Shown piece after piece: positions 26,211 to 35,619 of a stretch of 64,000 bases of DNA. How positions within the stretch are numbered: position 1 is the stretch's first letter; the number at the start of each line of letters is the position of its first letter. The stretch comes from Modicisalibacter ilicicola DSM 19980 (lineage in GTDB: Bacteria > Pseudomonadota > Gammaproteobacteria > Pseudomonadales > Halomonadaceae), in the NCBI RefSeq assembly GCF_900128925.1, contig NZ_FQUJ01000003.1:83354-147353 (forward strand), written 5' to 3'. Both the position numbers and the translations under genes were made by a program. A model generated the notes under the pieces. It saw nothing but the letters and a program-made list of their open reading frames with translations, searched no databases and had not been told where the DNA came from.

Positions 26211-26834
26211 TCAGCGCCAGACGATGTCGGGGGGCCTGGATGCCGTCTTGATCAGGCGCGCATTGAGCATGTCCTTGTGGCGGGCCCGCTCGATGGCCCC
26301 CTGATGGTCCTGGCCCATGCCGAGCCAGCGCTGGATGAGGCGTGCTTCGAGCACGTCGTCGGGCACCTCGAGCAACAGCGTCATGTCGAAGAGTTCTTGC
26401 AGCGCCATCCAGGGCGCTTGATCCAGCAACAGGTAGTTGCCCTCGACGATCACGATGCGATGCTCGAGCGTGATCAACCGTCCGCCGGCACGGGCCAGGT
26501 CGAGAGGGCGATCGAATACCGGCACGGCGACACTCTTGTCCGCACGCCGGATACGCACCAGATCCTGATGCAGGCCATCGACATCGAAGGTCTCCGGCGC
26601 ACCCTTGATGGGTACCAGACCCTGGGGATCGAGCACCGCATTGTCGAAGTGATAGCCGTCCATGGGCACCACCGCGGCGATGCCCGACTGCCGCTCGTTG
26701 ATCTCGCGGCACAGCCACTCCGAGAGAAATGACTTGCCGGCGGCGGGCGGCCCCGCCAGGGCCACGATGAAACGTTCGCTCCCGGCGGCCACATCGAGAA
26801 GATGCGCCGCCATGTCGTGGATATTCGGATTCAT
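26211..26834 (-). CDS. P-loop kinase of the uridine kinase/phosphoribulokinase family
   Basis: A 207-residue nucleotide-binding protein with Walker A GPPAAGKS near residue 29, the VVPMDGYHFDNAVL segment near 55 (acceptor-binding, phosphoribulokinase/uridine-kinase style) and IVIVEGNYLLLD near 127. It is related to YggC/FrcK-type proteins that accompany sugar or polyol transport genes. The acceptor substrate is unknown; a sugar or nucleoside-like kinase role is inference. Separated from the upstream SDR by 3 bp, so co-transcribed. Confidence 0.82.
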   Translation of the reverse strand: MNPNIHDMAAHLLDVAAGSERFIVALAGPPAAGKSFLSEWLCREINERQSGIAAVVPMDGYHFDNAVLDPQGLVPIKGAPETFDVDGLHQDLVRIRRADKSVAVPVFDRPLDLARAGGRLITLEHRIVIVEGNYLLLDQAPWMALQELFDMTLLLEVPDDVLEARLIQRWLGMGQDHQGAIERARHKDMLNARLIKTASRPPDIVWR

Positions 26835-26837
26835 CTG

Positions 26838-27632
26838 TCAGCTCATCCAGTTGCCACCATCGACGTTGAGTGTCTGAGCCACCACATAATCGCTGTCGTC
26901 GCTGGCCAGGAAAACGGCGGCACCGGCATGATCCTCGGGACGGCCCATGCGCCCGTAGGGCACGGCCTCGCCGACCAGGTGCTTCTTCTCGCCCAGCGGT
27001 CGACCTTCGTAACGTGCGAACAGTGCATCGACCTCCTCCCACATCGGCGTATCGACCACGCCCGGGGCGATGCCGTTGACGTTGATGCCATGCTTGATCA
27101 GGTCCAGGCCGCAGGACTGGGTGAGACTGATCACTGCCGCCTTGCTGGCGCAGTACATGCTCACCAGGGCTTCGCCGCGCCTTCCGGCCTGGGACGCCAT
27201 GTTGATGATCCTGCCCCCCTGGCCGCGCTCGACCATCGCCCGGGCGACGGCCTGCAGGGTGAAGAACAGGCCCTTGACGTTGACGTCGAACTGCCTGTCG
27301 TAGCTCTCTTCGGTCACCTCCAGCACGGGTGCCATGTCGAAGACGGCAGCGTTGTTGACCAGGATATCGATGCCCCCGAAGCCTTGGACGACGTCGTCCA
27401 CCATGCGCTCGATCGAGACTCGCTTGCAGACGTCGAGTCGCACGCCCATCACTCGCTCGTCGCCTTGGCTTCCAGCCGCGTACTTGAGTCGAGCAACGGC
27501 CTCGACGATAGCCTGTTCATCGATATCCGCGACCACTACCTTGGCACCTTCGGCCAGGTAACGCTCGCAGACGGCTAGGCCGATGCCCCGTGCACCGCCG
27601 GTCACCACCGCAACCTTCCCGTTCAATTTCAT
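26838..27632 (-). CDS. Sorbitol (L-iditol) dehydrogenase-like SDR
   Basis: A 264-residue short-chain dehydrogenase that probably oxidises sorbitol to fructose or galactitol to tagatose (SmoS-type). The NAD-binding TGGARGIGLAV near residue 12, the NNAAV motif near 88 and the catalytic Tyr/Lys in MYCASKAAV near 158 are present, with Ser in NMASQAG. Start at 27632 after AGGAAA; the upstream extension to 27704 is not supported. It is sandwiched between the HAD gene and the P-loop kinase in the polyol operon. Confidence 0.9.
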   Translation of the reverse strand: MKLNGKVAVVTGGARGIGLAVCERYLAEGAKVVVADIDEQAIVEAVARLKYAAGSQGDERVMGVRLDVCKRVSIERMVDDVVQGFGGIDILVNNAAVFDMAPVLEVTEESYDRQFDVNVKGLFFTLQAVARAMVERGQGGRIINMASQAGRRGEALVSMYCASKAAVISLTQSCGLDLIKHGINVNGIAPGVVDTPMWEEVDALFARYEGRPLGEKKHLVGEAVPYGRMGRPEDHAGAAVFLASDDSDYVVAQTLNVDGGNWMS

Positions 27633-27703
27633 GTCGGTTTCCTGTCTTGTGTCGGTCATGGCGGCGCGAAGCCCTTTGCCGCGTGTCGATCCTTCATGAC
27701 GCA

Positions 27704-28396
27704 TCAGACGCCTGCGACAGGGTTACGCGCCCTACGCCAACGCGCCACCAGCGATGCCAGGTGGCGCATCTCGGGCAGCACCTGCCAGGCGCCAGCCTGC
27801 ATGAGACGCCGGTCATGGCCCGGCTCGATATGGCTTGCCCCGATGAAGCCGATCACCATCATCTCCGCGGCATGGGCTGCCGTGACCCCCGAGACGCTAT
27901 CCTCGACGACCAGGCAGTCACGAGGGGCACACCCCAGGCTGCGGGCCGCCAGTTGATAGACGTCCGGATGGGGCTTGGGGCGCTCGACCTGTTCGGCGGT
28001 GAACAGCGGGACATCGCCCAGTGCCGCGGAGAGGCCCGTGTAGGTCAGTGAACTCTCCACGCGATGCCGGCCACTGTTGGAGACGATGGCCAGTGGCAGA
28101 TCGATGGCACGGATGGCCTCGGCAATCCCATCGATGGCCCGCAGGTCGGTGGCCAGTCGTGCCTCGATGGCCTGCTCGATGCGTGCCAGGGCATCGTGAG
28201 GCAAGTCATGTGCGCTGCGTCGAACCAGCTTTTCGAGAATCGCGCGGGTGGTCATGCCCAGCGCCTGGCGCAACTCGGTCTCGGCATGCAGATCAGGCAG
28301 CCAGGCAGCGAGGCACTCGCGCAATACCCCTTCGGCAAGGGTCTCGCTGTCGACCAGCACCCCGTCACAGTCGAAGATCAGGAGCTCTCTTGGCAT
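27704..28396 (-). CDS. HAD-superfamily sugar-phosphate phosphatase-like hydrolase
   Basis: A 230-residue HAD hydrolase of the beta-phosphoglucomutase/phosphatase type. The catalytic motif I is FDCDGVLVDSE at the N terminus, motif II is IVSNSGRHR near 110, motif III Lys lies in ERPKPHPDVY near 148, and motif IV is VVEDSVSGV near 172. Two starts are possible, 28417 (overlapping smoK) and 28396; neither has a strong site and the latter avoids the overlap. It may dephosphorylate a toxic side product or a polyol phosphate. Confidence 0.88.
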   Translation of the reverse strand: MPRELLIFDCDGVLVDSETLAEGVLRECLAAWLPDLHAETELRQALGMTTRAILEKLVRRSAHDLPHDALARIEQAIEARLATDLRAIDGIAEAIRAIDLPLAIVSNSGRHRVESSLTYTGLSAALGDVPLFTAEQVERPKPHPDVYQLAARSLGCAPRDCLVVEDSVSGVTAAHAAEMMVIGFIGASHIEPGHDRRLMQAGAWQVLPEMRHLASLVARWRRARNPVAGV

Positions 28397-28406
28397 GGCG
28401 CTTGGC

Positions 28407-29546
<1,140 letters not shown>

Positions 29547-29563
29547 GATGAAATTACCTGTTA

Positions 29564-29803
29564 TTTGATGGCGCCGAAGGTCAGGCCACGCACCATCTGT
29601 TTCCGGGTGTATGCGAAAGCGCCAGCCGAACACCGGTGTTCGGTATTCTCGAAACCTCTATTTCACTGCACCGAAGGTCAGGCCACGCACCATCTGTTTC
29701 TGGGTGTATGCGAAAGCGCCAGCCGAACATCGGTGTTCGGTATTCTCGAAACCTCTATTTCACTGCACCGAAGGTCAGGCCACGCACCATCTGTTTCTGG
29801 GTC
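29564..29803. repeat. 97-bp tandem repeat built from the 3' end of the permease gene
   Basis: Three copies of the gene end (starting near 29571, 29668 and 29765; the core TCAGGCCACG is at 29581, 29678 and 29775, spaced exactly 97 bp). The rightmost is the real end of smoG (GLTFGAVK then TAG); the leftmost ends GLTFGAIK then TAA next to the smoK ribosome site. The two spacer parts each carry a hairpin-forming palindrome, CCGAACACCGGTGTTCGG (29626-29643, perfect) and its one-base variant (29723-29740). Confidence 0.9.
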
Positions 29804-30573
29804 AACCAGCCGAACACCAGGATGGGGGCGATGGCCATGGTCGAGGCCGCGGAGAGCTTGGCCCAGAAGAGGCCTTCGGGGCTCGAGAAGGAGGCGATAT
29901 AGGCGGTCAGCGGTGCCGCATCCGACGAGGTCAGATTGAGGCTCCAGAAGGCCTCGTTCCAGCTGAGGATGACTGCCAGCAGACCGGTGGAAGCGATTCC
30001 CGGCAGCGTCAACGGCAAAAGCAGGTGGCGTACCTCCTGGAAGGTGCTGGCGCCGTCCATGCGTCCCGCCTCGAGGATGTCCCGGGGCAGATCCTTGAAG
30101 AAGGTGTAGAGCATCCACACCACGATCGGCAGGTTCATCAGGGTATAGACGATGACCAGCCCGGTACGGGTGTCGAGCAGCCCGGCATCGCGGAACAGCA
30201 GGTAGATCGGCATCAGCACGCCGACCGGCGGCAGCATCTTGGTGGAGAGCATCCACAGCAAGGTGCCCTTGGTACGCGGGGTTGGCAGGAAGGCCATAGA
30301 GTAGGCCGACGGGATGGCGATCAGCAAGGCAAACAGGGTCGAGCCGAAGGCCACCACCACGCTGTTCAGGGCGAACTTGAGGTAGTCGGCGCGCGCGTGG
30401 ACGGCGACATAGCTCTCGAAGGTCGGCGAGAAGAAGAGACTGGGATCGGCGATGGCCGCGGCTTCGGTCTTGAACCCGGTGAGCGCCATCCACAGGATGG
30501 GAAAGAAGATCACGAAGGCGATCGACCAGGCCAGCACCGCCAGCAAGAAACGCTTGTATCGAGGGGTCGTCAT
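29755..30573 (-). CDS. smoG: Polyol ABC transporter permease (MalG type)
   Basis: A 272-residue inner-membrane permease with six transmembrane helices. The cytoplasmic EAA loop EAGRMDGASTFQEVRHLLLPLTLPG near residue 178 contacts the ATPase. GGGAGCC precedes ATG. It follows smoF with an 18-bp gap. Its last 15 codons are duplicated twice downstream (tandem repeat), so the distance to smoK is 208 bp and not the usual few bases. Confidence 0.94.
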   Translation of the reverse strand: MTTPRYKRFLLAVLAWSIAFVIFFPILWMALTGFKTEAAAIADPSLFFSPTFESYVAVHARADYLKFALNSVVVAFGSTLFALLIAIPSAYSMAFLPTPRTKGTLLWMLSTKMLPPVGVLMPIYLLFRDAGLLDTRTGLVIVYTLMNLPIVVWMLYTFFKDLPRDILEAGRMDGASTFQEVRHLLLPLTLPGIASTGLLAVILSWNEAFWSLNLTSSDAAPLTAYIASFSSPEGLFWAKLSAASTMAIAPILVFGWLTQKQMVRGLTFGAVK

Positions 30574-30591
30574 GAGAGGCTCCCGGCTGAA

Positions 30592-31482
30592 CTAGCTTTC
30601 CAGGTTCTTGGCCACGAGTCGGACCAGGAAGATGGCAACGATATTGGCCAGGATGATGGCGATCACCCCGCCGGCGGAGGCGGTGCCGACATCGAAGTCG
30701 AGCAGTGCCTGGATGTAGATCAGATAGGCCAGGTTGGTGGTGGCCAGCCCCGGCCCCCCCGAGGTGGTGACGAAGATCTCGGCGAAGATGGTCAACAGGA
30801 AGATCATCTCGATCATGATCACCACGCTGATCGCCCGCTTGAGATGCGGCAGGGTGATGAAGAAGAACACCGCTATCGGGCCGGCCCCATCCATGCGCGC
30901 GGCTTCCACCTGATCGTCGTCCAGGGACTGGATGGCGGTGAGCAGGATCAGCAATGCGAAGGGAAGCCATTGCCAGGCGACGATAATGATGATCGAGGTC
31001 AGCGGCAGTGACGAGAACCAGTCCACCGCCGGCAGGCCGAACAGGTTGGCCAGCCAGGCCAGTACGCCATTGGCGGGATGCATCATCATGTTCTTCCACA
31101 CCAGGGCGCTGACGGTGGGCATGACGAAGAACGGCGAAATGGCCAGCACTCGGGCCACGCCACGCCCCAGGAACTCCTGCTGGAAGAGCACCGCCAGCAG
31201 GGTGCCGCCGACCACGGTGATGATCAGCACCCAGCCGACCAGCAGCAGGGTGTTGCCCATGGCCGACCAGAGCGCCGGGTCGGTGAGCAGATATTCGTAG
31301 TTTTCCAGCCCGGCGAAACCGCTCATGCCGGGCATCAACAGGTTGTAGCGCTGGAACGAGAACCACAGGGTCATGCCCAATGGCACCAGCATCCACAGCA
31401 ACAGCAGGGTGACGGCGGGCGCCTGCAGCGACAGGGAGCGCAGCCCACCGACAGTACGTCCGTAAACTCTTGTCTTGTTCAT
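30592..31482 (-). CDS. smoF: Polyol ABC transporter permease (MalF type)
   Basis: A 296-residue permease partner of SmoG, with six predicted helices starting at about 25. The EAA motif EAARMDGAGPIAVFFFITLPHLK lies near residue 196. It sits 71 bp after the binding-protein gene and uses a GGGAA ribosome site. CUT1 family member in the P. fluorescens mtlEFGK/Rhodobacter smoEFGK arrangement. Confidence 0.94.
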   Translation of the reverse strand: MNKTRVYGRTVGGLRSLSLQAPAVTLLLLWMLVPLGMTLWFSFQRYNLLMPGMSGFAGLENYEYLLTDPALWSAMGNTLLLVGWVLIITVVGGTLLAVLFQQEFLGRGVARVLAISPFFVMPTVSALVWKNMMMHPANGVLAWLANLFGLPAVDWFSSLPLTSIIIIVAWQWLPFALLILLTAIQSLDDDQVEAARMDGAGPIAVFFFITLPHLKRAISVVIMIEMIFLLTIFAEIFVTTSGGPGLATTNLAYLIYIQALLDFDVGTASAGGVIAIILANIVAIFLVRLVAKNLES

Positions 31483-31553
31483 GAGATTTCCCGCGAGACA
31501 TTGGGAACTTCAGGGGGCCGGGGGGTCCCCCGGCCCAGGGGTACGCAGGCTAC

Positions 31554-32864
31554 TCAGTCGAGATAGCCGGCACGCTGCATGGTCCGCTTGGTAGAACGCT
31601 GGGCAGCCTGAAGGGCCTGCTCGACGGTGCGCTCACCGGTCAGTGCGGCGGCAATCATCTGGCCGACCTGGGTGCCGATGGACTGGAACTCGGGAATGCC
31701 GACGAACTGCACCCCGACATAGGGGCTGGGCTCAAGCGTCGAATCGGTGGGGTCAGCACTTTGCATGGCCTCGAGCACGAAACCCGCGAAAGGTGCCGCC
31801 TGCTGATAGTTCTCGTTGGCGTAGGTGGACTCGCGAGTTCCCGGCGGCACGCTGGTCCAGCCCTTCTGTTCGCCGACCAGTTCGATGTACTCCTGGGAAG
31901 TTGCCCAGGTGATGAACTCCTTGGCGGCCGCCTTGGAATCAGAAGAGGCTGGAATCGCCAAGGCCCAGGACCACAGCCAGTGCGAGCCTTTAGGGGTTTC
32001 GGCGATGGGTGCCGGCGCAAAGCCTAGCTTATCGGCCACTTGCGATTCGCCGGTATCGTAGAGCTTGCCCGCCGCCGAAGTAGCATCGACCCACATGGCG
32101 CAGTTGCCGCGGGAAAACAGCGCCAAGTTCTCGTTGAAGCCGTTGGAACTGGCCCCCGGAGGGCCGTACTCGTTGAGCAGGTCGACGTAGAAGCTGACAG
32201 CTTCTTGCCAAGCCGCGGCGTCGAGTTGTGGGTTCCACTGCATGTCGAACCAGCGCCCCCCGAAAGTGTTCACCATGGTGGACACGAGCGCCATGTTTTC
32301 GCCCCAGCCTGGCTTGCCGCGCAGACAGATGCCGTAGGTCTCTTCCCCGGGATTGTGGAGTTGGCTGGCCCAGTCACGCACCTCTTCCCAGGTGGGTTGC
32401 TCGGGAACCTCGATCCCAGCCTGATCGAACATATCCTGGCGGTAGTACATCATCGAACTTTCACCGTAGAACGGCAGCGCATGCAGGGTGCCGTCCTGAC
32501 TCAGGCCGTCCCGTACCGATGTGAGCAGATCGTCTACCTGGTACTCCTCGGGCAAGTCATTGAGGGGAGCCAGCCAATCGCGCTCGGCCCAGATCGGCAC
32601 CTCGTAGGTGCCAATGGTCATGACATCGAACTGACCGCCCTTGGTGGCGATGTCCGTGGTCATGCGCTGGCGCAGGACATTCTCTTCGAGGACGACCCAG
32701 TCCAGCGTGATATCGGGATGTGCCTTTTCAAATGCATCGGTCAGGCTCTGCATGATGACCATGTCATTGTTGTTGACCGTGGCCACGGTGATGGTCTCGG
32801 CATTCGCGGCACCGGCGCCGAGGGCGGCGATACCCGCGACGGGGAGAGTGCGGGAGAGCTTCAT
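31554..32864 (-). CDS. smoE: Polyol ABC transporter periplasmic binding protein
   Basis: A 436-residue extracellular solute-binding protein family 1 lipid-free periplasmic receptor. Signal peptide about 1-22 (ending GAANA-ET), then two alternating lobes; MTTDIATKGGQFDVMTIGTYE near 68 and the LYTxx/GKPGWGENMALV hinge regions are characteristic. Homologues bind sorbitol or mannitol. Start at 32864 with AAGGAG. First gene of the operon, directly downstream of the intergenic palindromic operators. Confidence 0.94.
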   Translation of the reverse strand: MKLSRTLPVAGIAALGAGAANAETITVATVNNNDMVIMQSLTDAFEKAHPDITLDWVVLEENVLRQRMTTDIATKGGQFDVMTIGTYEVPIWAERDWLAPLNDLPEEYQVDDLLTSVRDGLSQDGTLHALPFYGESSMMYYRQDMFDQAGIEVPEQPTWEEVRDWASQLHNPGEETYGICLRGKPGWGENMALVSTMVNTFGGRWFDMQWNPQLDAAAWQEAVSFYVDLLNEYGPPGASSNGFNENLALFSRGNCAMWVDATSAAGKLYDTGESQVADKLGFAPAPIAETPKGSHWLWSWALAIPASSDSKAAAKEFITWATSQEYIELVGEQKGWTSVPPGTRESTYANENYQQAAPFAGFVLEAMQSADPTDSTLEPSPYVGVQFVGIPEFQSIGTQVGQMIAAALTGERTVEQALQAAQRSTKRTMQRAGYLD

Positions 32865-32908
32865 GACGGGCTCCTTTGGGGCGTTTTGGCGTTGTTGTCG
32901 ACCGCTTG

Positions 32909-32941
32909 TGATCAATTTACTCTCTAGATGATCAAATGATC
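32909..32941. promoter_or_regulatory. Candidate operators for the polyol regulator upstream of smoE
   Basis: Two related palindromes lie in the 131-bp gap before smoE: TGATCA at 32909-32914 and GATCAAATGATC at 32930-32941 (inverted GATCA with a 2-bp spacer), centres 24 bp apart. They sit 45-77 bp upstream of the start codon, a suitable place for the SorC-type regulator encoded next door. Pattern-based only. Confidence 0.4.
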
Positions 32942-32995
32942 GACCCGAATCCCAAAAAAAGCAAAGCCTGACGTGTTAGACATTAGGCCAATTAA

Positions 32996-33952
32996 TTAGA
33001 AGTTCTCGGATTCTGTGATATAACGCGCGGCACTCTCGTCGGTGACCAGTCCCTTGAGCCAGCCGCCCCGCAGCGCCGCCAGAATGGCGGGGCCCTTGTC
33101 ACGCCCCGCGGCCAAGGCCACCAGCGACTGGCCGCGCAGCATCCCGAGCGGCAGGCTGGTGACCCGGCGGGTGATGGAACAGTCGATCACCTCGCCGGCC
33201 TGGTTCATCGGCCAGCCCAGCAACTCCCCCACCGCATCGAGACCCAGCAGTTCCTCGAGCTCCATCTCGCTGATGAAGTGATCCTGGAACAGGGTGGCCC
33301 GTCGGTCGATGCGCCCTACGCCGACGAATGCCGCCTCGGCCTGCCTGGCCACTTCGGCGACGGCCTGGAACAGCCGTTGCCCCTGCAGCGCCTGCTTTTC
33401 CTCCAGCGAGCTGGCCACCACCGGTGCCGGCAACAGGAAGCGTTCGGCGCCGGTCTTGTCGGCCAGCACCATGACGCCGTCGTAACGGTTCGAGGAGCCA
33501 TCCCGGGCCACGTTGCCGACCAGCGACACGAAGCGATGCTGGGGCCGGTCGATTCGGCTCAACGCCTCCACCATGGCGCGTATCGCACGACCGGTCCCCA
33601 GTGACAGGGTCAGCGGATCGCTGCGATCCAGATAGCGGGCCAGCCGCTCGGCGCCGGCCACCGCCAGGTAATGCACGTCGCCGTCGCCGGCATCGGGGTC
33701 GGCCGGCACGACATCGCAGAAGTCCAGCCCGAAACGTTGCACGATGGCCTCCGACATCACCATGCAATTGGCGAGCGGGTGATCGATATGCACCTTGACC
33801 AGACCTTCCTGACGCGCCAGGGCCAGCAGGCGTTGCACGCCGGGGCGCGAGACCCCCAGCTGGCTGGCGATCTCGTCCTGGGTACGCCCACCGACATAGG
33901 AAAGCCAGGCCGCCCTGGCGGCCTGGTCCAGTTTCAATTCGAACTTGTCCAC
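32996..33952 (-). CDS. SorC-family transcriptional regulator (polyol operon)
   Basis: A 318-residue regulator with an N-terminal helix-turn-helix (ARAAWLSYVGGRTQDEIASQLG near 12-35, then VSRPGVQRLLALARQEGL) and a C-terminal sugar-binding domain of the SorC/DeoR-GlpR-like fold (SLGTGRAIRAMVEAL near 117, LPAPVVASSLEEKQAL near 170). It lies immediately upstream of smoE on the same strand and most likely responds to the imported polyol or its phosphate. Rhodobacter SmoC is the nearest functional analogue by context. Confidence 0.9.
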   Translation of the reverse strand: MDKFELKLDQAARAAWLSYVGGRTQDEIASQLGVSRPGVQRLLALARQEGLVKVHIDHPLANCMVMSEAIVQRFGLDFCDVVPADPDAGDGDVHYLAVAGAERLARYLDRSDPLTLSLGTGRAIRAMVEALSRIDRPQHRFVSLVGNVARDGSSNRYDGVMVLADKTGAERFLLPAPVVASSLEEKQALQGQRLFQAVAEVARQAEAAFVGVGRIDRRATLFQDHFISEMELEELLGLDAVGELLGWPMNQAGEVIDCSITRRVTSLPLGMLRGQSLVALAAGRDKGPAILAALRGGWLKGLVTDESAARYITESENF

Positions 33953-34226
33953 GTGCTGCGATCACTCCTGGCTGCCACGATGTCTGTCGAGACTATAAAA
34001 ATCACGTGCGCCGATAAAGCGCCGGGCAGACATCTTGCCTGGACCCAGGAACCCTCCCGGGGCACGCGACCAGTACGGGGGCAGCGACAGAACGAAGAAG
34101 AGAACCGAAGTGGCGAAGGGAGGGCCGCTCCCGGAGATATCGACCGGAAACGGCCCCGTATGCACTGATGGTGGCGTGCACTTGCGCTGGATGCGCCTCA
34201 TGCGAGGTGAGGCCGCGATCTGCCGA

Positions 34227-34568
34227 CTATCCCGCCGGCCAGGAGAAGCGACGGCCGCCCATCAGATGCATGTGTATATGATAGACGCTTTGACCGCCAT
34301 GTTCATTGCAATTCATCACCACCCGGTAGCCCTCCTCGGCGAAGCCGAACTGCCTGGCCAGTTCGGCGGCGGTGCGGTGCAGACGCCCCATCAGCGCCAG
34401 ATCCTCCTCCCCGACGTCGTTGAGCGTGGCGATATGCTTCTTGGGAATGATCAGCACATGGGTCGGTGCCTGGGGATTGATGTCGTTGAAGGCGAGCACC
34501 TGCTCGTCTTCAAAGACCACATCCGGCTCGATCTCGCGCTCGATCATCTTGCAGAACAGACATTCCAT
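34227..34568 (-). CDS. hinT: HIT-family nucleotide hydrolase (HinT type)
   Basis: A 113-residue histidine-triad purine nucleoside phosphoramidase. The triad VYHIHMHLMGGR is at the C terminus, and CLFCKMI near residue 3 begins the conserved N terminus; LIIPKKHI near 42 binds the nucleotide. Start at 34568 after AAGGAGC. Its upstream neighbour on the same strand is phosphoribulokinase, separated by a MITE-like element. A 274-bp gap up to the SorC gene holds no recognisable gene or signal. Confidence 0.94.
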   Translation of the reverse strand: MECLFCKMIEREIEPDVVFEDEQVLAFNDINPQAPTHVLIIPKKHIATLNDVGEEDLALMGRLHRTAAELARQFGFAEEGYRVVMNCNEHGGQSVYHIHMHLMGGRRFSWPAG

Positions 34569-34602
34569 GACAATGCTCCTTGCAGTTTCCATGTTTTAAA
34601 CC

Positions 34603-34748
34603 AAGGAATCGCTGAATAAATCGCCGAACGAGATGAAGCGCGAGGCGCACGGAGCGCAAAAAACGAGACATAACTGATGTTAGGCGAGTTTTTTAGCACC
34701 GCGCAACGAAGCGATTCGCTCGTGCAGGCATTTACACAATGGTTCCTT
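34603..34748. mobile_element. MITE-like element with 19-bp imperfect terminal inverted repeats
   Basis: A 146-bp non-coding stretch bounded by AAGGAATCGCTGAATAAAT (34603-34621) and the inverted 34730-34748, matching at 14 of 19 positions. It contains the near-complementary runs AAAAAAC and GTTTTTT flanking a 30-base loop. Its right edge supplies the TAA stop of the phosphoribulokinase gene. A related solo end occurs at 6008. It resembles ends of IS5-like elements but no transposase is present. Confidence 0.55.
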
Positions 34749-35619
34749 AGCGAAAGCGCCGCTGGCTTAGCAGATGCCGCATCACCGGCGCCAGAATCAA
34801 CTCCATCGCCAGGGACAGCCGCGCCCCGGGCACCACCAAGGTATGCGGTCGGCTCATGAAGGCATCCTGGATCATCGTCAGCAAGTAGGGGAAGTCCACC
34901 GTCGAAGGATCACGGAAACGGATCACCACGAAGGACTCGGCATCGGTGGGAATATCCTGCACCTCGAAGGGGTTGGAGGTGTCCACCGTCGGCACGCGCT
35001 GGAAGTTGATGTGGGTACGCGAGAACTGTGGCTGGATGTAGCGTACGTAGTCGCGCATGCGCCCGACGATGGTATCGATCACCGCCTCCTGGGAATAGCC
35101 GCGCAGCTTGGTATCACGATCGATCTTCTGGATCCACTCCAGGTTCATGGTCGGCGCCACCCCGACCAGCAGGTCCACGTGTCGAGCGATGTCATGATCG
35201 CTGGTGACCAGGCCGCCGTGCAGGCCCTCGTAGAACAGCAGGTCCGTGCCGCAGGGCAGCGCCTGCCAATCGGTGAAGGTACCGACCTTGTGACCGGCCT
35301 CGATCATCTGCTTGTCTTCGGCGTGGATGTAGTGACGGTAGGTCCCGCTGCCGTGTTCGCCGTACTCCTGGAACAGTGCCTCGAGGCGATCGAGCAGATT
35401 GGCTTCGACGGCGAAATGCGACAGCTCGTCCTTGCGTTCCGGCTCCTCGCGAAAGACCCGGGTAAGCTCTTCCTTGGTGTAGCGATGAAAGGCGTCACCG
35501 TCGACGAAGGCGGCATGCACGTCCTCCCGGGCGAACATGCGCTCGAAGGTGCGGCGCACCGTGGTCGTGCCGGCACCGGACGAACCGGTGACGGCCAGCA
35601 CCGGATACTCCCGCGACAT
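34747..35619 (-). CDS. Phosphoribulokinase (PRK), no RuBisCO nearby
   Basis: A 290-residue proteobacterial-type phosphoribulokinase with P-loop GSSGAGTTTV near residue 12, DGDAFHRY near 40, the YRHYIHAEDKQMIEAG segment near 93 and LLFYEGLHGG near 127 that carries active-site residues. The predicted reaction is ribulose 5-phosphate to ribulose 1,5-bisphosphate. No RuBisCO or other Calvin-cycle gene is in the window; PRK-like genes without RuBisCO also occur in E. coli (prkB). Its start overlaps the thioesterase stop by one base. The stop lies in the adjacent MITE-like element. Confidence 0.88.
   Translation of the reverse strand: MSREYPVLAVTGSSGAGTTTVRRTFERMFAREDVHAAFVDGDAFHRYTKEELTRVFREEPERKDELSHFAVEANLLDRLEALFQEYGEHGSGTYRHYIHAEDKQMIEAGHKVGTFTDWQALPCGTDLLFYEGLHGGLVTSDHDIARHVDLLVGVAPTMNLEWIQKIDRDTKLRGYSQEAVIDTIVGRMRDYVRYIQPQFSRTHINFQRVPTVDTSNPFEVQDIPTDAESFVVIRFRDPSTVDFPYLLTMIQDAFMSRPHTLVVPGARLSLAMELILAPVMRHLLSQRRFR

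Noticed and set aside
29570..29763. 97-bp repeats as a CRISPR array
   Set aside because: Only three copies, contiguous in tandem without unique spacers, and derived from a permease coding end.
29611..31011. Long plus-strand frame rich in His/Gln/Gly over the permease genes
   Set aside because: It is antisense to smoG and smoF, whose domains are unambiguous; high GC content makes such shadow frames common.
33962..34201. A 79-codon minus-strand frame in the HIT-SorC gap
   Set aside because: No ribosome site, no recognised domain, composition unlike a protein; likely chance.
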